A DNA stretch of 64,000 nt. It comes from Caldisphaera lagunensis DSM 15908. GTDB lineage: Archaea; Thermoproteota; Thermoprotei_A; Sulfolobales; Acidilobaceae. The DNA is taken from NCBI RefSeq assembly GCF_000317795.1, contig NC_019791.1, forward strand, positions 1,054,001 through 1,118,000. Reading direction: 5' to 3'. Each line of letters starts with the position of its first letter. Position 1 is the first letter of the stretch. The position numbers were made by a program, and so were the translations under genes. Shown piece after piece: positions 53,058 through 61,020 of the stretch. The notes below the pieces were generated by a model. It did no database searches. It worked only from the letters and a program-made list of their open reading frames with translations, and was not told the origin of the DNA.

Positions 53058-53885
53058 TTGAAAAACAAGAAAATATTGTTGCTAGTTGCATTAATACTAA
53101 TGCTGATTTCTATAAAAATTACATATAGCTATAATTATATAGAAAATAACATATATATTGATAATGCCGGTGATTTTATATCAGTTAGTTTAATTAATGT
53201 AACTTCTCCGGAAGCAATTATTATACCAACAATACAACCCTCTAGCTATATAGCTTATTATATAAATAATTACCAAACCATGCCAATAGATTATAATGGA
53301 ACAGATCTAATAGTTTTGGCAAATCAAACAGGTATTTTAAACATAACATATATTTCATTGGGTGTAGTAAATAAACAAGGAATGATATGGAGCTTTAATA
53401 TAAGCGAAAGCTATTATACTAAGATATTTCTACCTGAAAATTCGATACCAATAAACATAAACCCCACACCAATAAATGTTTATTATCAATCAAATTCTCC
53501 AGTTATACTAATGCCTCCTGGAAAAATCTTTATACAATATACGTTATCTTCCCAGCAATTAACATTGCATAAAAATAACTACTCATTATATATAATCATT
53601 ATTGCTGCTATTGTCTTAATAATAGCATCATTAATAATATTTAGAAAAAGAAAAATAGGAAAAAAGAAAAAAGAAAAAATTAAAGAAGAAGGTATTGATG
53701 AAAGGGATAAACAAATAATAAATGCAATTAAAAAGCTTGGAGGCATCGCAACAGCTAATCAAATAATGAGTGAAACAGGAATACCAAAAACCCCATTATA
53801 TAGAAGACTTTCAAAACTTGTTGAGATGGGATATATTGAAGAAGTTGTTTATGGAAAAACAAAAAGCTATAAACTAAAAGATTAG
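53058..53885 (+). CDS. Membrane protein with extracellular domain and cytosolic winged helix
   Basis: 275 residues from TTG 53058 after GGTGGT. A signal/anchor helix (ILLLVALILMLISIKITYS) is followed by about 150 extracellular residues rich in Tyr/Asn, then a second helix (YSLYIIIIAAIVLIIASLIIF), a basic stretch (RKRKIGKKKKEKIKE), and a winged helix (KQIINAIKKLGGIATANQIMSETGIPKTPLYRRL...). So it can carry a signal across the membrane to a DNA-binding domain: a one-component membrane-bound regulator, common in archaea. The 3' end overlaps the convergent htpX gene by 4 bp. Targets unknown. Confidence 0.8.
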   Translation: MKNKKILLLVALILMLISIKITYSYNYIENNIYIDNAGDFISVSLINVTSPEAIIIPTIQPSSYIAYYINNYQTMPIDYNGTDLIVLANQTGILNITYISLGVVNKQGMIWSFNISESYYTKIFLPENSIPININPTPINVYYQSNSPVILMPPGKIFIQYTLSSQQLTLHKNNYSLYIIIIAAIVLIIASLIIFRKRKIGKKKKEKIKEEGIDERDKQIINAIKKLGGIATANQIMSETGIPKTPLYRRLSKLVEMGYIEEVVYGKTKSYKLKD

Positions 53886-55036
53886 AAGTATTCTAACCTT
53901 TTAGCTAAGTTATCCAAAAATCTTATCCTCTTTGGTGTTGGAGGATGCGTAGCAATTATTTCTTCCCTTGGATCAGTTTCTTTATGTTTCAATTCTTCAA
54001 CTACCTCATCTATATCATCTATTCTGTATCCTTTCCTCGAATAATCTATGCTGAAGAAAAATCCTCCTTGTATTTCTACAAAGGGAGCTATAATAAACAA
54101 CATTTGAGCTGTTGAGTTATTCTTTGCTTCCCTTTTAAGCCTTCTACTCGAATCATATGTGACTTCAAGCCTTGCTAAGGCCCTTTGCAACTTTCTTGGA
54201 TCCTTCGTAACAATTGCGCTATTGGCATCAGCATAATATTCTCTTAGTCTATTAAAGTGCGCAACCAAAAATCTAAACAAAACTGCAGCAGCCATTAATA
54301 TTATTCCAACAATAAGCAGCAAAAAATTACCGCTTACCTGATTCCTATCATTATTTCCTCCACCTAATAAACCATTCCATATAAGTATTTGACCTAAATA
54401 ATATACTGCTAATGGAATTAGGCTTAAAGCTAATATAAAGGAAACATCTCTATGCCTTAAATGACCTACTTCATGACCTAATACAGCTTCCATTTCATCT
54501 TCAGGCATTATATCCATAATACCTCTTGTTACAGCAACAAAATTACCTGTTAAAGGACTTCCATAAGAAAATGCATTTGGTATATTAACTTCGGCAATTC
54601 TTAATTTTGGTACTTTTATATTACTTTTCTTAGCAACGTTTTCTAAACTCTTTTGTAATCTTAACTCTTCTTGTGTTTTTGGAGGGTGAGTTTTATACAT
54701 TAGATTAATTAAAAATGGTGAAAAAAGCCATTGCAGTATTATAATGAAACCTGTAAAAATTACTGCCCCAATAACTATAGAACTTCCTACTAAAGGTAGT
54801 CCAAAAGCATAACTTAATAATTCTGCACTTCCAATAAAAACTCCTATGCCAGCTAAAATTATTGCTATTGCTGATAATGCCATAGAATATCTTAAGCTTG
54901 ATAGACTTTCTGGTTCTTTGCTAACAATTTTTGGTGCTGATAATGTTAGCAAAGCAACTATAACTCCTGCTACCAATGACCCTAAAATCATTATCCACCA
55001 ATATACCAACATAAACCCTAGTATCCCTATTATCAT
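53882..55036 (-). CDS. htpX: HtpX-type M48 membrane zinc protease
   Basis: 384 residues. Zinc site GHEVGHLRHRDV (HExxH with Glu), with the third ligand in REYYADANSAIV. Four membrane segments, two at the N-terminus (IIGILGFMLVYWWIMILGSLV and LVGVGIVL-type helices) and two in the middle. It cleaves misfolded membrane proteins on the cytosolic side. A C-terminal region (SIDYSRKGYRIDDIDEVVEEL and THPPTPKRIRFLD) is family-like. ATG 55036 is near a GGTAGAG SD. It converges on the membrane regulator gene. Confidence 0.93.
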   Translation of the reverse strand: MIIGILGFMLVYWWIMILGSLVAGVIVALLTLSAPKIVSKEPESLSSLRYSMALSAIAIILAGIGVFIGSAELLSYAFGLPLVGSSIVIGAVIFTGFIIILQWLFSPFLINLMYKTHPPKTQEELRLQKSLENVAKKSNIKVPKLRIAEVNIPNAFSYGSPLTGNFVAVTRGIMDIMPEDEMEAVLGHEVGHLRHRDVSFILALSLIPLAVYYLGQILIWNGLLGGGNNDRNQVSGNFLLLIVGIILMAAAVLFRFLVAHFNRLREYYADANSAIVTKDPRKLQRALARLEVTYDSSRRLKREAKNNSTAQMLFIIAPFVEIQGGFFFSIDYSRKGYRIDDIDEVVEELKHKETDPREEIIATHPPTPKRIRFLDNLAKRLEYF

Positions 55037-55122
55037 TTTCTCTACCTAACCAATTTATTATCAATTAGAGAAGTTAAACTTTTTTATTAAATTTTAAGTA
55101 CAAACCAAATAAGTGATAAAAA

Positions 55123-55689
55123 ATGGAAGAAGAAAAGAAAATTTGTGATAAAATAAAACCAATAATTATAGTATCTGGCCCTCCTGGATCAGGAAAATCG
55201 ACATATGCTAAAAGACTTTCTCAAGATCTTGGATTAAGATATTATACAAGCGGTCAAGCTTTTAGAGAACTTGCAAAAGAATTAAATAAAGATTTAATAG
55301 AATTAAATAAAATAGCTCAAAAGGATCCAGAGATAGATTTGAAAATTGATAAAAAAACTTTAGAAGAGGCAAAGAAAGGATGTATAGTTATAGATTCTCA
55401 TCTAGCAGCTTGGATACTAAAGGATTTACCAACGATATCGATATATGTTAAAGCAGATCTCAATAGTAGGGTAAATAGGATATTATCAAGGGATAAAGTT
55501 AGCTTAGAAAATTCTATAGAAGAGGCAACTTATAGAGAATATACGCACTGGGCAAGATTTAAGGAATATTATGGGATTGATATAAGAGATTTATCAATAT
55601 TTGATTTAGTTATCGATACAACCAAACTAAGCATTTCAGATGCATATGACATAATATTAAATTTCGTTAAGAAAATGTTAAAACTTTAA
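55123..55689 (+). CDS. cmk: Cytidylate kinase (archaeal type)
   Basis: 188 residues. P-loop GPPGSGKSTYAKRLSQDLGL, YTSGQAFRELAKEL, and IDSHLAAWILKDLP typical of the archaeal CMP kinase (a DxH-like region). RDKVSLENSIEEATYREYTHWARFKEYYGIDI is the lid and NMP region. It phosphorylates CMP or dCMP with ATP for nucleotide pools. ATG 55123 follows AGTGAT. Its 3' end is 24 bp from the convergent alba gene. Confidence 0.88.
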   Translation: MEEEKKICDKIKPIIIVSGPPGSGKSTYAKRLSQDLGLRYYTSGQAFRELAKELNKDLIELNKIAQKDPEIDLKIDKKTLEEAKKGCIVIDSHLAAWILKDLPTISIYVKADLNSRVNRILSRDKVSLENSIEEATYREYTHWARFKEYYGIDIRDLSIFDLVIDTTKLSISDAYDIILNFVKKMLKL

Positions 55690-55713
55690 AAAATTTTTAT
55701 ATCTGCATTACTT

Positions 55714-56013
55714 TTACTCTTTGCTTAAACAAATCTCTATGCTGCTAACCCTTCTTGTTCTTTGTTGATTAGTCTGTGGGTCATTGACAGTTATTTCATG
55801 GCTTCCTACATCAATGTTTTTAACTTTTACGTTTTTAGCAAATCTGCTCCTTACTATCTCTACTGTATCAACAGCCTTTGTAATGTTTCTTCCTCTAGCT
55901 TTCACTACTACTGCGCCAACGTTTTGTTCCATTAGTGTTGTCAAAACAGCTAACACATAGTTCATAACAGGTTTTTTACCAACTCTAACCTCAGGTGAAC
56001 CTTCGCATACCAT
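55714..56013 (-). CDS. albA: Alba chromatin/RNA-binding protein
   Basis: 99 residues, full length. [48 protein letters not shown] is the hallmark: the loop GKKPVMNYV contains the Lys that Sir2-type deacylases act on in Sulfolobus Alba. It dimerises and coats DNA and RNA. ATG 56013 follows GGGGAT. Sir2 is encoded in the same window, 12 kb away, which is a sensible enzyme-substrate pair though not co-transcribed. Confidence 0.97.
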   Translation of the reverse strand: MVCEGSPEVRVGKKPVMNYVLAVLTTLMEQNVGAVVVKARGRNITKAVDTVEIVRSRFAKNVKVKNIDVGSHEITVNDPQTNQQRTRRVSSIEICLSKE

Positions 56014-56166
56014 ATTTTATCCCCTAACTTATCTTGTGCTATTTAATTTTAGCCACTATAAGTGATATAAAAGCTTTTTGTTTAACAATTAATTTTTAAA
56101 TAATAGATTGTAAATAAAAATTACCTTTATAAACCTATTTAACAATAAGAACATAGGTGAATTTAA

Positions 56167-56817
56167 ATGGAAAAAAATGCAAAATATATAATCATAGCAT
56201 TAGTCTTAGCATTAATATTAACAAATGTGCTGTGGGTTATTTCTTATACTCAAATGAATGCCTCTTTAAATAAGTATAAACATGATTTGAATCAATCATT
56301 AATTACATTAAATAATGCATCTAAAGCAATTGCATATTATCAAAAAACACTAAATGCAACAGAGAAATTATTAAATATTACAACAAGTTTATTATCAATA
56401 TATAATAAAACATTAACCTTACAAGTCATTCAAAATAAGTTAATAATTTATAATAATAGCATGATAGAGTATAAAATTGCTCAAACTTCATTTAGCGTTG
56501 CTGTAAACTTAACGCTTAATTCTATACAAAACCCATCAAAATACAATTTAACGCTTGCAAGCTATTATATAAACATAACATATCAATCCTTAAACCAAAT
56601 TAAATATAATGGAATGATTTTAGGATTACCAAATAATTTTACATCAAACATATCTAATGCATTAAGCGTAGTAAATTCTGTAAACAGAATTATAAATAAT
56701 TTATCAAATGGTGGTAAGCCTACAATAGGTGATATAACGACATTAAATAATGCGCTAACTTTATACAATTACTATTTGTTAAGCTCAGAATATATAATGA
56801 TAAAAAATATTAAATAA
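56167..56817 (+). CDS. Signal-anchored, Asn-rich coiled-coil surface protein
   Basis: 216 residues. N-terminal helix (YIIIALVLALILTNVLWVI) anchors it; the rest outside the membrane is helical, with long heptads (NKYKHDLNQSLITLNNASKAIAYYQKTLNATEKLLNI) and many sequons. No membrane segment at the C-terminus. ATG 56167 has AGGTGA 6 nt upstream. The AbrB-PhoU gene converges 3 bp away. No family recognised; glycosylated extracellular stalk or spacer is my inference. Confidence 0.65.
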   Translation: MEKNAKYIIIALVLALILTNVLWVISYTQMNASLNKYKHDLNQSLITLNNASKAIAYYQKTLNATEKLLNITTSLLSIYNKTLTLQVIQNKLIIYNNSMIEYKIAQTSFSVAVNLTLNSIQNPSKYNLTLASYYINITYQSLNQIKYNGMILGLPNNFTSNISNALSVVNSVNRIINNLSNGGKPTIGDITTLNNALTLYNYYLLSSEYIMIKNIK

Positions 56818-56820
56818 AAT

Positions 56821-57819
56821 TCAATCAGAATATTTTGAAAATATTGAATAACATAATAATGTTTCTTCTACATTATTTATAATTCTTGCAATATTAATTA
56901 ATGTTGATAATAAATAACCAAAAGTTCCTGAAGTATTTGCTATTATATCCTTCAAGTCATTTTCTAGTTCTAAAATGGCCTTTAATTTCCAATAAGCTTC
57001 CTCTTCCTTCTTTATACTTGGTGGATTTATGCTAGATGTAGAAGCAACAATCGAAACCTCTAATAATTGCAACAAAAACTTTATCCTTTCCTTCTCTTCA
57101 TTATCAAGGAAATCTGAAAGGTTTAACAAATCAATTGCAAATTTATATAATGAATCATTAGTAAGTATTAAAAGCCCAACTGCTGCAGCCAATAATCTAT
57201 TTATATGTTCCTCATTAAGGCTTTGCCCATGGCCTTTACTTGCTAATCTTAGCAATTTATAACTATAAAATTTCATTTCTTCATAATTTGATTCCAATTC
57301 ACTCTTTATTAATTTAGCCCCATCTAAATGGGCAGCTAACTTAGATAACAAAGAGCTTAAGCTTCTACCATATATTAAAAGTGTATCAACAACGTTTACT
57401 GGCTTCTCCTTAAAGTTTATTACAAACTCATATTCGCTTAATAATCCAGATTCGGTATAAGGAAGCTTTTCTACTACTTCGCTCACCTTTTCCATAACAT
57501 CATTTCTAAAAGGCCTATTAGAATATAATATAATAGAATCCAAGCCAGAGATATATGAACATAAAATAATTCTTCCAGCATGCTTACACACATTATTATG
57601 TTGAGTGGAAAATGTTGCCTTTAAAACAGAACCCTCATTATTAGGAGAAATAATTAATCTATCTCCATCCTCATAAACTGATACAAGACTACCAACACTA
57701 ATCCTATGCTTTCTTGCCCATGACCTAGGAATTGTAATTATCATAGAGGAAGTACCCAATTTCTGAACTTTTCTCATAACAACCTTTTCATTTTCCTCCA
57801 TATCTTCTAATTCGGTCAA
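56821..57819 (-). CDS. AbrB (SpoVT) DNA-binding domain fused to PhoU domain, second paralogue
   Basis: About 332 residues. Residues about 15-55 are an AbrB domain (VMRKVQKLGTSSMIITIPRSWARKHRISVGSLVSVY); helical bundles follow (DVMEKVSEVVEKLPYTESGLL and later LLRLASKGHGQSL). Same architecture as the gene at 43728, so they are paralogues. TTG 57819 lies 6 nt after GGTG; the ORF from 57828 runs into the SD. It is divergent from glutamine synthetase, with about 160 bp between, and may control it or itself. Confidence 0.85.
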   Translation of the reverse strand: MTELEDMEENEKVVMRKVQKLGTSSMIITIPRSWARKHRISVGSLVSVYEDGDRLIISPNNEGSVLKATFSTQHNNVCKHAGRIILCSYISGLDSIILYSNRPFRNDVMEKVSEVVEKLPYTESGLLSEYEFVINFKEKPVNVVDTLLIYGRSLSSLLSKLAAHLDGAKLIKSELESNYEEMKFYSYKLLRLASKGHGQSLNEEHINRLLAAAVGLLILTNDSLYKFAIDLLNLSDFLDNEEKERIKFLLQLLEVSIVASTSSINPPSIKKEEEAYWKLKAILELENDLKDIIANTSGTFGYLLSTLINIARIINNVEETLLCYSIFSKYSD

Positions 57820-57915
57820 AAAGCTCACCGTTTAATATATGAACGAGGTAGCTTAAATATGTATCACTGCTTATAAGGACATAATGTATCTCAATATATA
57901 CTAATATATGTTTAA

Positions 57916-57998
57916 ACAGTAGATTAACTGTAGAAACACTTATTAATCCGAAAAATATACTATATCTTGCCCGTGAATAGGTTTGGGAATTGCGGGCA
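57916..57998 (+). promoter_or_regulatory. glnA upstream region with two inverted repeats
   Basis: ACAGT-AGATTA-ACTGT (57916-57931) is a perfect inverted repeat with 6 bp between, next to GTTTAAAC (57910-57917). Further on, TGCCCG (57968-57973) and CGGGCA (57993-57998) form a 6-bp stem whose 19-nt loop contains the SD-like sequence and the TTG start of glnA. The latter could hide the start codon in the mRNA. Confidence 0.4.
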
Positions 57999-59338
57999 TA
58001 GATTTTGTGGACCTACAGTATATAGACTTAAATGGTTTTTTAAGATCAGTTACAGTTCCCTACAAATCATATGTTGAAAAAGTTAAAGGTTTTGTAGGGG
58101 CTTTTGATGGTAGTAGTGTAGAAGGATTTCAACCAATAAACAAGAGCGATATGTTTCTTAAAGCTGATGAAAAAACATATTCAGTTCTACCATGGAATGA
58201 AAAGAAGGCAAGAGTTTTAACAGAAATATATGATTTCTATGGTAAAAGATATCAAAAAGATCCTAGATATATAGCTAGCCTAGTTACAAATTACATAAAA
58301 GAACAAGGATTTTCACCGCTTGTTGGAACAGAAATTGAATTCTTTTTATTTAGTTCTGTTAGCATTGATATAGAAAATCCAATAAGAGGTTTGGGATATT
58401 CATTAAGCTCTATAGAACAACCTTGGGATATTGATACTCTAACGTTAAGAACAAAGAAAGCTTACCATCATGCTGAACCAAATGATAAGCTAGCTAAAAC
58501 TAGGGAAGATATAATAAACTCATTTGAAAAAATGGGATATGGTTTTGAGGCATCACATCATGAGGTAGCTGTTTCTCAAAACGAGGTGAGCGTTAAAGCC
58601 GGGGATCCATTATTTGTTGCAGATGAGGTAATAACATTTAAGTATGTTGCTAGGAATGTAGCAATCCAAAACAATTTAATACCTGTATTCATGCCAAAGC
58701 CTTTGTTTGGAGATAATGGAAGTGGTCTTCATTTCCATTTAAGCCTATGGGATTTGGATATGAAGAAAAACCTATTCTTGGATGAAACATCTAATGAACT
58801 TTCTCAATTAGCAAGATATTTCATTGGAGGCATATTACATCATGGAAGAAGTCTGGCAGCACTTGTTGCCCCAACGACAAACAGCTATCATAGACTAGTC
58901 CCAGGCTATGAAGCCCCAGTATATCTTGTATGGGGACATAGCAATAGAAGTGCCGCTATAAGGATTCCTGCTACTGCAGGTAAGAAAAACTTAACAAGAA
59001 TAGAGTTTAGAAGCCCAGATCCTACATGCAATCCATATTTAGCTATTTCAGCAACCTTGTTAGCAGGCCTTGATGGAATTAAAAAGAAAATTGATCCGGG
59101 AGATCCTTATGAACTTGATGTATATGAAATGCCTAAAGAAAAACTAAAAGGTAACATAGCTACACTTCCAAAAAGCTTAGATGAGGCTTTAGAAGAACTG
59201 GAAAGCGATAATGAATATTTACAGCCTGTATTTAGCATGGAACTTTTAAATAGCTATATAGAGATTAAAAGAAATGAAAGCGATATGATAAGAATGATGC
59301 CAAATCCATATGAAATATACATGTATTTGAATTTATAA
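57983..59338 (+). CDS. glnA: Glutamine synthetase, type I
   Basis: 451 residues. It makes glutamine from glutamate, ammonia and ATP. Beta-grasp N-domain (DFVDLQYIDLNGFLRSVTVPY), metal-binding Glu in GTEIEFFLF, the ATP/Glu region GFEASHHEVAVSQNEV, and the signature NGSGLHFHLSLW. The C-terminal PTTNSYHRLVPGYEAPVYLVWGHSNRSAAIRIPA completes the active site. The adenylylation Tyr motif of bacterial GSI-beta is not seen, so it is GSI-alpha like. TTG 57983 follows a stop codon 9 nt upstream, so no longer start exists in frame. Weak SD (GTGA). Regulated possibly by a hairpin at the start. Confidence 0.95.
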   Translation: MGIAGIDFVDLQYIDLNGFLRSVTVPYKSYVEKVKGFVGAFDGSSVEGFQPINKSDMFLKADEKTYSVLPWNEKKARVLTEIYDFYGKRYQKDPRYIASLVTNYIKEQGFSPLVGTEIEFFLFSSVSIDIENPIRGLGYSLSSIEQPWDIDTLTLRTKKAYHHAEPNDKLAKTREDIINSFEKMGYGFEASHHEVAVSQNEVSVKAGDPLFVADEVITFKYVARNVAIQNNLIPVFMPKPLFGDNGSGLHFHLSLWDLDMKKNLFLDETSNELSQLARYFIGGILHHGRSLAALVAPTTNSYHRLVPGYEAPVYLVWGHSNRSAAIRIPATAGKKNLTRIEFRSPDPTCNPYLAISATLLAGLDGIKKKIDPGDPYELDVYEMPKEKLKGNIATLPKSLDEALEELESDNEYLQPVFSMELLNSYIEIKRNESDMIRMMPNPYEIYMYLNL

Positions 59339-59343
59339 TTTTT

Positions 59344-59583
59344 TTATGCTGGCTCCATATGTATTATTTGTGTTGGGCAGCTTTGCACTGCTGCTTCGAC
59401 ACAGTCTTTCATGTCATCTGGTACAAAGCCTTCATTTATTTTATCTGGATCTTTTCTCCATTTTGCAATTATATTAGCTTTGCCATCAACATCAGACATT
59501 TCAAAAACATCACCACATAGACTTACACATACCATATCAGCTATGCAGTTATCCCTAGGTTCTTCCCATACTCTTAAAGTCAT
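59344..59583 (-). CDS. Ferredoxin with an Asp at one cluster position
   Basis: 79 residues. CIADMVCVSLC gives C-x2-D-x2-C-x3-C, with Asp where the second Cys is usual, and the last ligand is in CPTQIIHM. Asp-ligated [4Fe-4S] ferredoxins occur in Pyrococcus furiosus and can lose an iron to give 3Fe-4S. A second Cys pair is absent, so one cluster is expected. It accepts electrons from Por-like enzymes. ATG 59583 has GAGGTG upstream. It converges on glnA and is divergent from the PAC2 gene. Confidence 0.88.
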   Translation of the reverse strand: MTLRVWEEPRDNCIADMVCVSLCGDVFEMSDVDGKANIIAKWRKDPDKINEGFVPDDMKDCVEAAVQSCPTQIIHMEPA

Positions 59584-59751
59584 CCTTTAGCACCTCTCAC
59601 AAACTATTTTTTAATAATATTGGTATAAAAACTTTTGATAGCAAATGATTAATAAACTTACAAATCTGAGATTTTGATAATCATCTTATTCAATTGATAA
59701 TACTAAACAAATTTAATCTACAGTTCACAAAATTAATTAAGGTGTAGAAAT

Positions 59752-60525
59752 ATGAACTATTCGCTAGAAGAGATTTTGGGTTATCAATTTATAGAATATG
59801 GAGACTTGGGTAAACCAAAATATTTAATATTAGGTCTACCAGATGCTGGAATTGTTGGACCAATAGCAGCAAGCCATATAGTAACATCTTTAAAATTACC
59901 AGATGTATTAGGAATAGAAAGTTATGGCTATATTCCCCCTGCAGCTATAATTCAAGGCAATTCAATAAAATACCCTATGAGAATATATTCAAACAATGAA
60001 GTTTCTGTATTAATTACAGATGTCCCTCCTGTTCCATCAGGTATAGTTCCATTAGCTTCTGCAATTGTTGAATTTGCAAGAAAAAGAGGTATAGAATATA
60101 TAATTAGCATAAGCGGTGTTGGAAATCCATCAAGGGCAGAGATAGATAAACCAAACGTTTATTATTTAACAACAACTCAAGAAACACAAAAATTAATAGA
60201 ACCATTTTTAAATGATCTAAAACCATTTCCAGATGGTATCATAGTAGGACCTTATGCAATTATATTAAAGGAATCCGTTAGAAGAAAAGTTAACAATTTA
60301 TTGCTATTATCAGACACCTTTACAGATATACCTGATCCAGAGGCCGCTGCTGAAATAGTTAAGATCATTTCAAGTATTATTAATGTAAATATAGATGTTT
60401 CGCCACTTATAAGAGAAGCTGAAACTTTAAGACTAAGATTGCAAGGATTAGCTAAAGAAACAAACGATGTATTGGCAAAGGTAGGAAAGGGATATGAGTA
60501 CAGGACACCCCTAATATATAGCTGA
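59752..60525 (+). CDS. PAC2-family proteasome assembly chaperone-like protein
   Basis: 257 residues. KYLILGLPDAGIVGPIAASHIVTSLK, LLITDVPPVPSGIVPLASAIVEFARKRG and GVGNPSRAEID are family-like; the later FPDGIIVGPYAIILKESVRR and DPEAAAEIVKIISSIINV also match. Archaeal PAC2 proteins resemble assembly chaperones PbaA/PbaB for the 20S core or related rings. C-terminal helix ends in RLRLQGLAKETNDVLAK. ATG 59752 has GGTG 7 nt upstream. The Hsp20 gene starts 13 bp after its stop, so both are chaperones on one mRNA. Confidence 0.85.
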   Translation: MNYSLEEILGYQFIEYGDLGKPKYLILGLPDAGIVGPIAASHIVTSLKLPDVLGIESYGYIPPAAIIQGNSIKYPMRIYSNNEVSVLITDVPPVPSGIVPLASAIVEFARKRGIEYIISISGVGNPSRAEIDKPNVYYLTTTQETQKLIEPFLNDLKPFPDGIIVGPYAIILKESVRRKVNNLLLLSDTFTDIPDPEAAAEIVKIISSIINVNIDVSPLIREAETLRLRLQGLAKETNDVLAKVGKGYEYRTPLIYS

Positions 60526-60538
60526 AGGGGTGTACCAA

Positions 60539-61018
60539 TTGTCATACGACTACTTCGAAAACTTAAGAAAAAGAATGTTAAAAATGTATAGAGATATTAT
60601 GAGAGAAACTGATGAAATTGATGCGTGGTTTGAAAGTCTGTTTGATGATTTGGAGCTTTCATTGAATCCAAGCAAAATGTTCAATGAGAGATTATATGAG
60701 ACATCTAATGGGTATATAACTCCAATAATAAGCATGCATAATTTAGGTGATGAACTATTAATAACTATTGATTTACCAGGAAGCGATCCCAATACAATAG
60801 ATATTGAACTATTACCCAACAAAATAACAATTGAGGCCCAAATAAAAGAGGAAGTTGTGAAAAATGCATTTAGACAAGCATATTGGGCAAGAAAAATAAA
60901 CAAATATAAAGGAACTTATTCAATACCATTTTTAATTGATCCAAAAACAGCAAAGGTTAGTAAAAAGAATGGAATGATTATAATAAGGGTCAAATATCAA
61001 GGTAAAAACAACTATTAA
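60539..61018 (+). CDS. Small heat-shock protein (Hsp20/alpha-crystallin family)
   Basis: 159 residues from TTG 60539, 4-5 nt after GGGGTG; the GTG 60530 frame overlaps the SD. The alpha-crystallin domain spans about 60-155 (TPIISMHNLGDELLITIDLPG, then the AQIKEEVVKNAFRQA loop and IPFLIDPKTAKVSKKNGMIIIRV), with the C-terminal IxI motif not present beyond RVKYQGK. The N-terminal 55 residues are an unusual helix with RKRMLKMYRDIMRETDEID. It holds unfolded proteins, perhaps for the PAC2/proteasome route. Convergent to the Hdr-like gene at 2 bp. Confidence 0.9.
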   Translation: MSYDYFENLRKRMLKMYRDIMRETDEIDAWFESLFDDLELSLNPSKMFNERLYETSNGYITPIISMHNLGDELLITIDLPGSDPNTIDIELLPNKITIEAQIKEEVVKNAFRQAYWARKINKYKGTYSIPFLIDPKTAKVSKKNGMIIIRVKYQGKNNY

Positions 61019-61020
61019 TA

